A DNA stretch of 64,000 nt from Prostheceraeus crozeri. Taxonomy: Eukaryota > Platyhelminthes > Polycladida > Euryleptidae. Below, in pieces: positions 34,437-47,249 of the stretch (position 1 is the first letter of the stretch; the number at the start of each line of letters is the position of its first letter). A model generated the notes under the pieces. It had not been told where the DNA came from. It was given only the letters and a program-made list of their open reading frames with translations, and searched no databases. A program made the translations under genes and the position numbers. Location: NCBI GenBank assembly GCA_907163375.1, contig CAJQUW010007475.1, positions 168,501-232,500 on the forward strand. The letters are read 5' to 3'.

Positions 34437-35043
34437 CACAGAATTAAATATTTTGTTTATCTGCTTCGGTTTGCTAGAAGTGTGATTAATACGAAATTGA
34501 CGGCACATAGAGGAACCTATTAAGTGGGCAAGAAGGAATTCCTAATACCTTACAGAGATAGGAAAAAAGTCGTGCGTCGCTTGCGGATTAATGTGAGTTC
34601 CAGCAAAGTGCTTCGATTGCCAAAATTCCTTCAGATTCGAATACTTCAGATCATTGCCCACAAGTTTTATCCATAATGTTGGCCCTTCCGATCATTATTA
34701 AAGAAAGTAGCAGGTGTACGAAAATTAGTTCACTTGATGATTTCACATCCTCTCCTCGGCATTGCTCACTGTATAGTGCATACATTGAATCGAAGCCAAG
34801 ACGGGGATGTGTGTTTTGGTGTGTGCGAAGTGATATCACAGCACACACGCATCTCTCACTGGCTCTGGTGTCCTCTGCTGACAGCTTATTGTTTGCCATT
34901 TCCAACAGCAAGTGATACACGAATTATCCATTCGAGAAGGAGCAAGTTGTCTAATTCTGTGATGTGCCATTTCGACATTAAGGTTGCATACAATTCTTCC
35001 TTTCTAGGAAACCGAAGCGCGCGCGGATGAATCTAATTCTGTG
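34437..35043 (+). mobile_element. hAT-like MITE, copy C (divergent)
   Basis: A 607-bp relative of copies A and B with CACAGAATTAA / CTAATTCTGTG ends and a perfect 8-bp duplication TGAAAACC (34429-34436, 35044-35051). The left half aligns with copy A; the right half is different sequence. An extra internal CTAATTCTGTG occurs near 34950, so the element may be a composite or have acquired a new right end. Confidence 0.8.
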
Positions 35044-35051
35044 TGAAAACC

Positions 35052-36349
35052 GGGATGCGCTATTTCTGTAATTTGCTTAAAATTCAATTCCAGAGAGTAA
35101 AATGAAGCTCTTGAAAGCGAATAAATGTGAGGATTCCAAGAATCCGATGTAGAAAAAACGAATCATTGAGAAGTGATCGTCGCGTTGAAGAATTCACCTG
35201 AGGCTGTCAGCAGAGAAGGTGAATGATGTGAAGGTCATTTACTGAGAAATGTGAGTCATTGGAATATGAAGACGTGAAGATTTGGAGACCCGAAGGCACA
35301 ATTTGTCATCTTCACATAAGAATCATTTTCTGCTCTCCTGATACTCACGTTGAAGGGCACGGAACTGACCTTAATAAGTCCTGGTCATTTAGGGTAATTG
35401 AAAATTTGAATTTATGATTACAAAGTTCAAATTCTTAGCCAGACTTTTGAGAAAGATATTTGAATTATTTCACTAAATATCTGTAGCTAAGATGACGAAA
35501 TGTCTCCTTCTGAGGTGCTGATTCTTTACAATAGGGACTTTATACTGCACTGACGATGAAGAAAGGGTAATAAACCAGAAACTGATTTAATTCAAATCTT
35601 GTTCTCATCCGTTGAGTCTCTTGAGTTATGGAAAGACGATTGCTTGGCGAGAATTACAAGTATGCGTATTCAAGTTGGATCTGGAATGACCATTGGACAG
35701 GAAACAGGTGCGAGACTTGTGGAAGAAGTCACATCAGAGAGAGAGAGAGAGAGAGAGTTGCAGAGGAGCACCTGATTAGCTTCTTTGCTCATATATTAAT
35801 AACTAAGTAATCAAACCAAATAAAAAAACGTTTGTTTAGTTCAGTAGTATAGTTTTCTATCTTCGTTTAACAGTCACTTTTCATGAATTCGCAGTCTTTT
35901 TCTATTACAGTACATGTATTCGTATATTCATTTTGAGCTTTCTTTGCCGTTTAGCTGCAGTTTCACATGTTGCAACAATGTTCAGTTTACCGGACATTGG
36001 AACATGTGTGATGAAATCAAAGTGTCACAGGTGTCTTTTCAGGCTGAATTGATGTCTTTACAGATGTGAATTCAGTAATCCAGTAAATCACATGCGTCGC
36101 AGCCCTCAACACATCCAACTGTTGAGGTCATATTTGAACCAACTGCTATTTGACCGAATTCTCCGCACAGCCATCCATGGATGAAGATGCCTTCCTTGCA
36201 AGTGGGTGATGTGGCTCTGACCAACAATGAAATCACAGTTTTCATTCGAGTAATGATGTTATTAGACCTGCGAACACCGAGGCGAATAACCGATGTGCAG
36301 TTTGCAGTAACCGGAGGTTTGAGACTGTGGCTTGCCAAAGTTAAAACCG
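35052..36349. other. No gene recognised; (GA)n at 35735-35758
   Basis: Contains a dinucleotide run of about 12 GA. The remaining short frames show no motifs. Confidence 0.4.
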
Positions 36350-36405
36350 CCATACATGTAAATGCACATGTTATGAGCATAAATAAAACCCATGAATTTT
36401 GAATT
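36350..36405 (+). mobile_element. LINE-type 3' tail
   Basis: AATAAAACCCATGAATTTTG is followed by repeated TTTTGAA, a microsatellite-like tail as found at the 3' ends of CR1-like LINEs. A very similar tail in the opposite orientation occurs at 63868-63925. The upstream body was not recognised. Confidence 0.5.
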
Positions 36406-36410
36406 TTGAA

Positions 36411-37461
36411 TATCTTTGTGTATCGGCAATGAGCAAAGCAATCATTGGTCGGACTGGCATCATTAGATTGAATATTTGCACTGCACTAAGCTTTGCTGCG
36501 GATACGATTGTTATTTGAATTTTAATAATTTCGTGTTTAATTTTGTCTTTTTAATCAAGCATTCAGGTTGTCAGGGTGAGTAGACTGTCTCATCAAGGGT
36601 TTCAGTGTTCAAGGGGTTAACTTATTTCAGATATTTGGTTATAAATTGATGAACATGCTTCCCCTCCGTCAGCACTTGTCTGCGACACATGTCCTGTCAC
36701 GGCCTATTTATGAAGATGACAAAGCGCCTGTTGCATCATCACGATAGACGGGCGTGGTCGAAGCTGTCAATTGACATCATGAATTATTTCAATGCACTTT
36801 CGAATAATTTCAATGATTTGAACTTCGAATGTCTGTTCATTTCAACATGCGAACAGATTGACAGGAGATATGAACAATATTATCTGAATTCTCATGAATT
36901 CAACGTCCCTGGAAAGACAGTCGCCTTGTTGACATCGTTATCAAATTGATAAAGTTCTTCTTGTTCCAATCTGTGTCTTTTAAAAGACCACACATTGGCT
37001 GAGTAGGCCAGATCAACCGTGTGAAGTAACGTTGAATATGTCTATATCTCGTCAATGCAATTAACAATTTGATATTTTTGTGTTAATTAATTGACATAAA
37101 TTTCAACAAAGAATTAATCAAAACCGTTTAACATAAGAGCAATGTTAATACGATGTCTATACGACATTGAAAATGCTGAAGGACAGAAGCGAGTTAGTTA
37201 AGACTCAAGCTCTAAAGAATGATTCTTATGGAGAAGATTCAGTCAGTGATCTGTTAGCGTCCAATAATGTCGCGATCGACATGATAGACATGATTGCAAA
37301 TCAAGTGAATAAGCCTCGATTGTGCATAGAGACTGAAAGTGTAAAAGAGATATTGTTTAAAAGAACGTCAATGAAATGAACTTTAAAGTCGGCGGTCCAG
37401 TCAGCTCGTGAATATCCGGGCCCAGTTGCCAATTTGCAAATGCCTGGCCACGACTGATATA
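36411..37461. other. No gene recognised
   Basis: Short frames at 36689-36949 and 37167-37379 have no recognisable motifs and no splice context that I could support. Confidence 0.4.
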
Positions 37462-37463
37462 TA

Positions 37464-37622
37464 CAGTCGAAGCTCGTTAATTCGGACCCGGATAATTAAG
37501 ATTTCGGTTAATTAAGATCATACGGCCGTGGTATTCTTTATATCTTCTGCATATTGAAGCTGCGGTTTAATTGAGACATTGAAAGTCTGGCATTTATGGT
37601 CTTAATTAACGAGCTTTGACTG
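37464..37622 (+). mobile_element. pogo/Tigger-like MITE
   Basis: A 159-bp element whose ends CAGTCGAAGCTCGTTAATT and AATTAACGAGCTTTGACTG are inverted and flanked by TA (37462-37463, 37623-37624). The CAGTCGAAGCTCGTTAATTC terminus is typical of pogo/Tigger-type Tc1/mariner relatives. Noncoding. Confidence 0.88.
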
Positions 37623-37624
37623 TA

Positions 37625-38664
37625 CAAAAAGAGCTAACGCAAAGCAGCTGCAAACTGATCATAGTTTTGAAACTAGCACTGTTTTCAAACAAAGTGCTTT
37701 AACTTTCATGTAATTGCATTGTGCTAAAAGTGATACATAAAACTCATTGCTCAAATAACCCGCTCATACCACCCATCACCAGCAGCTCAGAAAAGAGCCA
37801 TCCGAGAATTAATAGCTCGTGAATTTAAGCACGTCTGCTGATTGGGTAGAAAGATTTGAAGAATTTGGAGTATTAAGCTGACTGCAAAATGAGAAACAAT
37901 CCATTCAGGAATTCATCATCTCCTGCCACGAAATGAGCCGAAGTTAAATCAGTCAAGTGCGGCACCATCTCCTGATGACCGCAAAATGGTGTAGCATGTG
38001 AGGGAGAAACATAATTCTCGGAGTTTGGGCTGTTCACTTTTGTTGGCGGTCTTTCATGTTGACTTCCAAGACCAGTGTGGCCAGCTCAGCTGAGTGTAGC
38101 CGATCTCAGCGCTGAAGCACAGTTTCAATTAATATATCGATTTTTGTAGCTGAAAATAAGAAGTTATTATATATGTACGTGTACTAAGAGCTTCCGTAAA
38201 GGCGATATTAAAGCAAGTCGGCGGAATATTTGTGGATAGCGATAAAATCGGATTCTCTCAGTAGCATTAAAAAGCCTGTTATCATGTAGTTCAGTGATTG
38301 AACAACAAGCTAATGGAAAAGATCCTCAAATATGCACATATACGTACATGCAGATAACTAGGAATAGGATGAACATGTTGCGAGAATTATGTGAAACCAC
38401 AATATTCACACAATATTTTGTACATTATGTGAACGTAGCGAGAAGGTGAACTACTCATATTGCGCGCACAATGCAGATTAAAAAATATACAAATACTAAA
38501 AAATGCTGAAAATGAGAAATGCACCCAGCAAAGAGTGGCATAGAATCCGTGATAGTCACTGTTTGCATGTAATGTTGACTGTAATGACAGAACAGTCCAA
38601 CAAAATGCATTCTAGACTTCGTCGCTTCTGTTGCCAACGATAATTTCTTCTGCAACAATGCGTA
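37625..38664. other. No gene recognised
   Basis: No motifs or repeats were recognised. Confidence 0.4.
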
Positions 38665-38666
38665 TA

Positions 38667-39386
38667 CACTGTAAATCGCTGGATACGAAATTACATACAA
38701 ACATATAACAAATTCACATACACCTTGAAACTAGCATTTGATAAGAGATTCTCGTATGTTTACACAGATCTGGTATGTTTATCATTCAAAAGTTCACTTA
38801 CTTTCGTACGTGATTGGTATGTAGCGATACAAACTATTTATTCCATCTGTGATTGGCTGTTTTACGATGAAGTACGAGTTGTTGGTATGTTTTATATACG
38901 AGACTCGATGATCCGTCCTGATCCGTGCGTCTCTCGTATGTAGAGCTTTAAAAGTATATATATATATATATATATATTACATACTACTGTCAAAAAACTT
39001 TTTCAGTAGTACCAGTCGTCAATATTTCCTTTTGATATTGTGGTATTTAGCTACTTTAGATTTATTGTGAATTTCAAGCTGTATGTCGTCGTTGCTACTT
39101 GCCTAGTAACATTAACAGGACGCTTGGTTAGCTCTACTTAATGAACCAAGTTGATTAACATCAATCCATTCAAACGATATCTTTCGTCAACCATGTTGAC
39201 TAACATATCTCAAACATAACCAGTTTTGCGTTCATAAATTGGGCTGGTATAGCATTAGTATGTAAACCATACCACGGTTGAAATATCATACGAAAAGCAT
39301 ACAAATAGGCCTAGATGCAGAAATATACCAAAAAATATTTTGGGATGCATCCTTCGTATGTGATTGGTATTGAGCGATTTACAGTG
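38667..39386 (+). mobile_element. TA-flanked MITE, CACTGTAAATCGCT family, copy 2
   Basis: A 720-bp relative of 14473-15463 with the same ends and TA on both sides (38665-38666, 39387-39388). It lacks about 270 bp of the interior of copy 1 and contains a (TA)n run of about 24 bp near 38955. Confidence 0.88.
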
Positions 39387-39388
39387 TA

Positions 39389-41718
39389 GATTATCCAATA
39401 GAAGACAGACTGTCTCCTTCTTTGTAAAGTGACATTTAGTTGAAAAAAAACCCCGACCACCTTCTGCTAGACTCAATATTGCTCGAGAATAAATCTTGTT
39501 ACGATAAAAGCACAATAGAACATAACAGCCTTATGCTATGAAGAATTGCAGTTAGATATCAGGGGTTTGAAATAGAATGCTACAATGTACATCAACGAAA
39601 ACCGTGCATCTCGGCACATGAAAGCTAAATCATATCAAATAGAAGTAATGAATGGGAGATTCAGCGATCAGTCTTAAGCAAAATTACAGCTTTCAAAAGA
39701 AACGTTTGAGAAAAATTTGGAAGCATTCTAACTAATTTCATCCTACCTATCGCGTACCTGCGACAAATCATTGTCTTGTTTTCTAACTCCAACTTTAATG
39801 CAGTAAGCTGTTAATCTAGCAATTGTAGTTTAATTGGATTTTTTGATTGCTGTGGAAATAAATTTCATGCTCAGTTTCAATAATACTGAGACATAATAAA
39901 TCTGATGCGAAAATAATTTGAGTACATGCATGACACTTTAATGTAGCAAAGACAGTATCGAAAGACTGCAAACTACAGAGCATTTTGGACTAATATAGCC
40001 TATGAACCAACATAAATTTCGAAACTGAAGATATCTATGATCTGCATAGAATGGCAATTCCATCTTTTAGTGCATAGAAATGCTCCAATATCTTCATTGA
40101 GTTGTTTCCGAAAGCTAAGCATACACAGATGGAGGAGTTTGCAGTTTTTTTTCAATTTATACATTTCTTTATGTTCATCTTTAGTTCATTAATAATGTGA
40201 CATCATTCTTTGACGAATCCATAAATCTGATACGAAGATCTGTCGAGAAAATGAATAAGTGATAAGATGAACGTGAGGAAACTGCTCATCGAAGCCTTTA
40301 CAACGCACGATGAAAAGATAGTTGAAGTTTGATGTCTACAAGACACGCCTACAAAAGTTAGAACTTTTGGCTGGTTGCCTTTCCAACGTGCTGCTCCTTT
40401 GATGTGATTTATTGCGTGTTATTGATGAGTACATGAACAGCGTTATATTAATCGAATTTTCTACTTGTTTGAAAGCGACGTATTAACCCAGACTCCTCTC
40501 TCATCGTAGAACAAGCCAATCATCTTTTGCCAAGTTTTCAGTTCAGCATCTTACGTAATATCTGGAAATTCATCCAATACTTGAGGACAAAGCAAAGAGT
40601 ATTCGAGTTTTTTTATTGAGGTCTCAGCAACATGACAATTTAGAACTTGCCGATTTGGTCAGTCACTCTACCGGCAAACAAAAATCAGCAATTTGCTTTC
40701 ATGTTTTCTAAAGTCAATCTTTCAATCCAAGCTGTGATGACAAGCGACATTTAAATTTCATTGTTTGTTCATTGTTCAATTACAATTCTCAGAACCTAAT
40801 GCATTATTTACATAAGGTAGTCCACGTGTCTCTTGTCCTGAAAATAATTAGCAGAAATGGCTATCTCACTTTTGAAATTATTATCATTTTTAAATGATAT
40901 TCTCTATTGATGTGAATTTCTTTAGACACCACTTTTGCATCTTAAATGTGGTAATTATCGAGGCATTTATTTGGCATTTACTCAGTATTTTGAAGGATCA
41001 AAGCTGTTTAAAGAATACATGAATTAACCACAAAGGTTATCAGACCTTTCTTTTTTGAATTATTCTCACTATACTACTCATATTTACTCAAACCACCCCA
41101 CATCTTATGAGAGGCTTGTAGTGAATCTGCGATGGTATTTCAAACCAATGACACCTGTGTCGTGTGTCAGGTATCCTCAAAAACAAAAGTATGGTGCAAT
41201 GTCTTGCCGTGAATATGGAGATTCATGGAGATCCCCGTGGATGGAATCTCTTGGAAGTCTTGGTGGATGAAATATCCATGAATGTCTTTGAGTTTCTTAA
41301 TGATTACTTCCACTGACGCTGCTGTAATTTATTCAAAAGCAATATTAAGAAATAATGTTTTCGCAGATTAAAAATAATTTAGTAATATAACGAAATATTA
41401 CAGAGCATATAGTGAACTCAACATGACGGTGTGTATCGACTAAGGAACGCCTCGAATCTGAAGCAATTGGAAATGAAGCTGGACGTCTACTAAGGGAACA
41501 CAGCTTACGTATATTATCTAGTTGATTGCCACTAATTCTATTGCTACGATGCACCGCATGTCTTTAGCATGTTTTGCTATAAAAGTGGATCATCTTGACT
41601 GTGGATACTACACATTGTCTGTAGATATATTTTATACATGTACTTTTACAGTGCGTGTTAGCCATCTTCCTACTTTTAGTTCAGAAAAAGTATTGTTTTG
41701 AGTCATAAAATAAGTGTA
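39389..41718. other. No gene recognised (2.3 kb)
   Basis: Uniform AT-rich DNA. No frame above 90 codons, no terminal repeats and no similarity to other parts of the window were noticed. Confidence 0.45.
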
Positions 41719-42806
41719 TAGTAGGTAGATGGCGACTCAAAATGTCGGCATACAATGAAAACTTGCATATCAAAAGATTGAATTCTTTGAATAGATTGCG
41801 TTCCTGCGCTCCAAAAAAATAATTGATCAATTTTTCAGAATCTAAATTTTTGCATATTATTCCTATGTTTAAATACTAGCGATTTGGTACCTCAATATAA
41901 GTAATATCAAACTTATTGGAATGCAAACTTATGTGAATGTAAATTTACTTCATGAACCGCATAATAATGCAAGTCTTCAAGGAAAAGTTGCGATCTTATT
42001 TTGCTTCATGAGCGAAATTTCAAGTTTTTAATTCAATGATTTGGTGGTTCACTTAATTTATGTTTCATTTCATGGATCTGAAAAATATTGCGGACCCATT
42101 TATATATTTGAAGCAAATTATGACCATTGTCTTTTATCATTCAGTGGAGGTGCACTGTAAATCGTGTACCGTTAAAAACAGTTAAAATAACCGTTAAACT
42201 TCACTAAAAAGCTTCACAGAAAATATCCATAAAAAGCTGTTAAAATGATGACGTCACAAGGTGATGAGTGATGACGTAACAGTTAAAATCCGCTCATAAC
42301 AGATAAAATAAGCGTCTATTGTTACTGATATTTACAGTTCAGACCGTAAAAAACCGTGAAGCTAATTTTAACTGTTAATTTAACGAATATTTACGGTTTG
42401 CAGTGTGGCCTATAGCTTCATTTTGTGTTTCACTTAATTAGTGTTTCATTTCTTGGATCTGAATAATGTTGCGGACCCATTTACATCTTTTAAAGCTAAT
42501 TATGACCATTGTCTTTTATCATGATATTTTGCTCATTCGGTGGAAGTGGCCTATAGTTTCTTATATGATCACGTTCAAGAAAATTAGTACTCTTATTCCT
42601 CAGGTTGAGCATTGGAGTAACAGTAACCCATCGAATTGCCAATTTAACGAGCATGCTACCTCTTCAAGGTTGTTATGACACGGATTGCTCCAGTATTGCT
42701 ATCATGATCAGTCAAATCCGAGTAATGGTACTGTGTCTCAACTCGAGGTCATTTAATAAAGTCGAAACTGCACACATATTGGGGATAATAGTGAGCAGCC
42801 ACTCTA
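41719..42806 (+). mobile_element. Non-autonomous element, TAGGTAGAGTG family, copy 2
   Basis: Collinear with 22258-23009: GTAGATGGCGACTCAAAA on the left and GCCACTCTATAC on the right. It contains an internal duplication: the stretch around GATCTGAAAAATATTGCGGA (about 42078) recurs at about 42457. A 253-bp MITE has inserted between the two copies. Confidence 0.65.
42153..42405 (+). mobile_element. 253-bp MITE with CACTGTAAATCG / CGGTTTGCAGTG ends
   Basis: Imperfect terminal inverted repeats, flanked by TG on both sides (42151-42152, 42406-42407). Internal sequence has repeated AACAGTTAAAAT and ACCGTTAA words. The empty site is preserved nearby: GGTGGAAGTGGCCTATAG at about 42539, against GGTGGAGGTG|...|TGGCCTATAG at the insertion. 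Confidence 0.8.
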
Positions 42807-43851
42807 TACATACATAATATGCTTGCTCTCAAGCATCAAATGATTTGCAGCAAAAAACAACGAAATAATTTTGCTTGAATTTAGAGACAGAATCAGCATT
42901 CAGTTAATGTACTCTTGACAAATCGACGATGAATTTTTCCGATGAGTGGGTCTGCAGGAACATTACTGTATAATAATTCAAGGAATGCAGCATTTGAATA
43001 CCTCTATCATTCATAATGTCATTCGGATGATGTACGATAAGATTGGAGACTGACAGACATTCACATTGATTCAAAATAAACATATAATGAAGATTAGATT
43101 ATATTCGAGTGCACCGCACAGACAAATTGTCTTCTAATGCAAACTAAAATCTGCAACATGCACTTGCAGGAACAGAACCTTGTCTTCCTCGTTATTAAGT
43201 TAGTATTTGCCTTGGATAATCCCTACGTCAATACTACTCGCGATTGTCTCTGGATAAATACAAAACGTTTGATCTTCCGATTTTGACGGCAGAATAATCT
43301 TTTGAGCCGATAGAATTAGGGATGGTGTAATATGGAAAATCACATAATGAAATTACCTCAGAAGTTATTGAGAGTACGCAGATCATTTATGAAGACGTCA
43401 AACATGCACGAATGAAGTTTGGAAAGACTGACGCGAAATTTAACAAAATGTTCACGAATATGTATTTTCCCAACAAGCATTGTTGCATTTCGCGACAGGC
43501 ATCTCAAAGTCTGACAATGAGGGTAGAAGCAATTGACTAGCATTTCGCACGTGTCACGCAAATATTCTCAGATTATCACATAATTGTCAGATATTCATTT
43601 ATGTGCAAGTGGCAGGTGCGGCCAACATGAGAAACTGCCCACAGATGATTTAGATAAGGCAATTTGTTTCCATTCTAGAACCGGCGGAATCTATTTTAGT
43701 ATATCCTAATTTTGTGCACTATAAGATACTATAACTGCTATCTTTCATTCAAAAATATATATCTTCCCACAAATGTAAGAAAAGAAATTGCCACGTGGCA
43801 TTTTTCATATCCTGACATTTTACCTTCACAGATTTAGAAGTTTGTTGTATT
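42807..43851. other. No gene recognised
   Basis: No supported features. Confidence 0.4.
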
Positions 43852-44165
43852 TATCAGATCTCAACAGATGTGAGATTCTCAGCATCTCAACAATCTCAAC
43901 ATGAACCACCAGGAACATGTTTCAGCTTGTTGAGAGTCATCAGGCTTGAACCAGCGACGTTGGAGCTAGAGGACGTGCAAGCACACCCTCTGACCACAAG
44001 GCCACCGGACCATCTGTTGAGAGCGTGAATTAGCCAGCAAGGCACTGCTTTAACGCAGGCACGTGGAGGGCGTACTGCATTCTGCAATCACTTAATACCG
44101 CATCCGAGATTGAGGCGCTTCACGCAGGCGCTACTCGCGGTGGTTACATCTGTTGAGATTTGATA
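43852..44165 (-). mobile_element. tRNA-derived SINE-like unit between inverted repeats
   Basis: A 20-bp inverted repeat with one mismatch (TATCAGATCTCAACAGATGT at 43852-43871 and its partner at 44146-44165) bounds a GC-richer unit. On the minus strand an A-box-like TGGCCTTGTGGTCAGAGG (44003-43986) and a perfect B-box-like GGTTCAAGCCT (43952-43942) stand about 34 bp apart, as in a tRNA gene. The remaining cloverleaf is not convincing, so this is read as a SINE head and not a tRNA gene. It is unusual that it sits between inverted repeats. Confidence 0.6.
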
Positions 44166-47100
44166 AATTTATCAATTGCCAGGTTGCTTGTCTTACTAGT
44201 CTTTGTTACATATCATGGAAAACGTTTGCCAAGGGAAGTTGCTGATAGTCAACAATGAAGAAAGTGCTTCATGATCTGAGAGAAAATGCAGTAATCGGAG
44301 TCTTATAGTCATTGCTGCCCAATTCAAGCATGCACAGTGTTATTGTAATGAGATTTGTTTCTGGAGAAAACCTGAGAATGCAACAAAAAACGGAAGCCTT
44401 TATACATGTAAATAGCCATATTTTTTCACCGTGGAAAGCATCCAGTCAGGGAACAAACTTCCCATCGTCTTTTGAAAGCAGTACCGCAAGCACAGCGCTC
44501 AACACGCAGATTTGGACACACGACAACAGCTGCGATGGATTACTGTGAAATAATCAGCCCTGTGCGTATTCTTTGAAACTTCTATGTTGTAGATTTACAG
44601 AGACGTCGTTCATTGCATTAGTTTGTTTTTTTCACAAAGAATTTGCTCTGTTCCTGCCTACATGGCGATCATTCACGAAGTGTATTTCTCTGCAGATGGA
44701 AGAAAAGTTCAAATGTTGCTTGGACAACAGCTTGGAGTTAGAATTGGAAACCAGTTCATCGTATATATCCAGACAGTAAAACTTGCAAACTGTGTAGTAA
44801 TGACTACATCAAGAATTAACGTCATTTCATGGCTTAATACGATTTAGGCTGAACATTTGAAAAACAACATAATTTGTTGAACCTAAAATCCTTAACATTT
44901 GATGCCTAAGATTTCATTATACTTAAAAGCTGAATGTACGATAGTTTCTATACAACGCCACTGAGTGCATACAGTTCAGTATTAGTGACCCGCGAATCAG
45001 CACATTTGGAGCCAAATGGAAACTCCAACCGAATCGGGTCGTGATTCACGAATCGAGTCCAATCTGGAATTGAATCATAGAAAGCTTACATAGACTTACT
45101 TTAACATGTTTTTGAAATATGAATGCCAGCCAATAACTTTGCCAATAATTAGCCAATAATTAGCCAGCCAATAATTTAGCCAATAACTTTGACTTTTGGA
45201 ACATGTATCTTTACGTGCAGGCTCTGATGGCATATCAATTGCGCTTTGAAAACTCGCTTCTCTATTTATTTCAGAGCCTCTTTGAAACTTTATCAACTCT
45301 TCTATTATCACGACAGAGACTCCATATACTTTAAAAAAATGTGTAACTTCACTTGTCACGAAAAATAAGCCTGTTCCCATTTATCAACTGATATTATACT
45401 AATATTATATTATATTATAAAAGTCCGATGGACTGTGTCCGTCAACGCAAGTTTTTTTGCGCAATTCGGCAGTTTAGGATTCCGAGAGACGTGTATTAAT
45501 TCCATGTTCCGCGGACGCACAGCTAGACTACTACGCCGATTTATTTAAAATACTCTTATTTTCAAAGACTTTCTGTTTCCATCTTTTTTGCGACAACAAG
45601 TCTGTTACCTGATGGTTAGAAATTAATCAAATTTCAAAGGTAGAATTGTCGCGACGAGATGCACGCGTTTCTTGAAATTTCAGTTAGACAGATGGCAATC
45701 ATCTTGAGATGGAGTACTGTTGCAAGATGATATTCTTGTGCATCTAAAAGATGAAAGTTTTGCATAAGACAATTGATGTCCTTCAAAGCACGATTAAAGA
45801 CACTGGATCACTTCTTTGCAAAATGTCATCCATTCTATGTTTATAAATGTTGCCAGAGGCAAGATTCATATTGAAAGTGAAATCGAGATTTATTATTTTC
45901 TTATAACAAGTGCATCAAGGCCGCTCCAATAAATCTATTCCATCACATAGATTCACACAGCTCTTCCTTGATATCCTAAGGACTGCTACTTGAAATTCTA
46001 ATAATACGGCGTAGACTACTCACAACAAGCCACAAATAGCGATTAATTAGCAGCCAACTGAACAATATGCAGCTGAACAGTGGTAGCTCGTGATTCTTTG
46101 TTCAGGTGGGACACAGAGGGGTTCATTCTTTTCATTTTAATATTCCACATACTTCGGCAAAACCATTAAAGGGGATTTTTACCTATACCAAATTTACATG
46201 TGATTCTAACTTTTTGATTTCAATTGATTTAGATCTAGATGCTAGGCTATTGCGTGTAATAATTCATTCAGGGTTAGTTAACTTCTGATTAAGCTATTGA
46301 TTAACTCTATGTTCGTGGTTATGAATATCATGCATTGATATCGGTTGATTTGTGAGTGAATAGTCGACTAGAGAGGTAGGAGCGGCGTAAGAAGCGGGTA
46401 GGTCAGAACAAAGTAGCTTCTTACAAGGTAGACCGCCAAAACCGAATCCATTGCATTTCTGATATAATCCTCTGTCTGCGGAAATAAAATTGACATGGAC
46501 AGTAATTCACACTCAATGGACAGTCCACAAAGTTTTATAACACACTCTCGGTTAGAAATCAGCCTCAAATGTAAATTCTCCTACTTGATTGCGCGCAAGA
46601 CATAGCTGACTTCCTTCCTTATTGACTATTGACTATTTAGTGTCCCGCTTTTGCAAAACATGAAAATATTTACAAGTATCATAAATGCCGCAAATGTCAT
46701 CAAATGAATCACTAGCTCAGACTGAATTGACTGGTGCAACCAACACAAACACATGAACACCAAATGTTATCTCGCGTATATGTGTATGAAATGAATGAGC
46801 GTCGAATACACAACCCAGTTGGATATTGATAACAAGGAAGTCTCAGAAAAGTTGAAACAAAAGAAGTCTTTTGCTGACACATGGTCGTTGTCTCAGTTGA
46901 AGGTCTCAGGGTTGTTCACACTATCTCTTAGCAAACGTGGTGAGCCTCACCCTGGTCGCCCCGCACAAACGACAACGGACGATGTTAGTGGGTCTCAGGC
47001 ATGTCTCAGGACTGTTCAGACTATTCATTATTGTGTGAGCTCTGTGTTCATTGTACAACATCATTTAAGGACAAGAAGTAGCTGTAGGCCGTCACAAATT

Positions 47101-47249
47101 AACTGCAAAAGCTGTTGTGGACATAGCTCTTGGAACCGGTACCTGTGAATGCACAGTAGGCAGAGGAACCTTCCTATGCAGAAAACTGCAAACTACAGGA
47201 AATGCATAAGACATCGTAATTATATGTTCTCCGTGTTCTAAAGTCTGTT
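44166..47249. other. No gene recognised; short AGCCAATAATT tandem at 45126-45190
   Basis: Five imperfect CCAATAAT/CCAATAACTTT units lie at 45126-45190, and an ATTATATTATATTATA run near 45400. The frame at 46795-47148 has no recognisable motif. No exon could be supported. Confidence 0.45.

Noticed and set aside
43938-44014. Possible functional tRNA gene on the minus strand
   Set aside because: A- and B-box-like words are present, but I could not pair acceptor and anticodon stems; it reads better as a SINE head.
46795-47148. 117-codon frame as a host exon
   Set aside because: No motif and no supported splice sites; it sits just upstream of a LINE fragment and may be its eroded interior.
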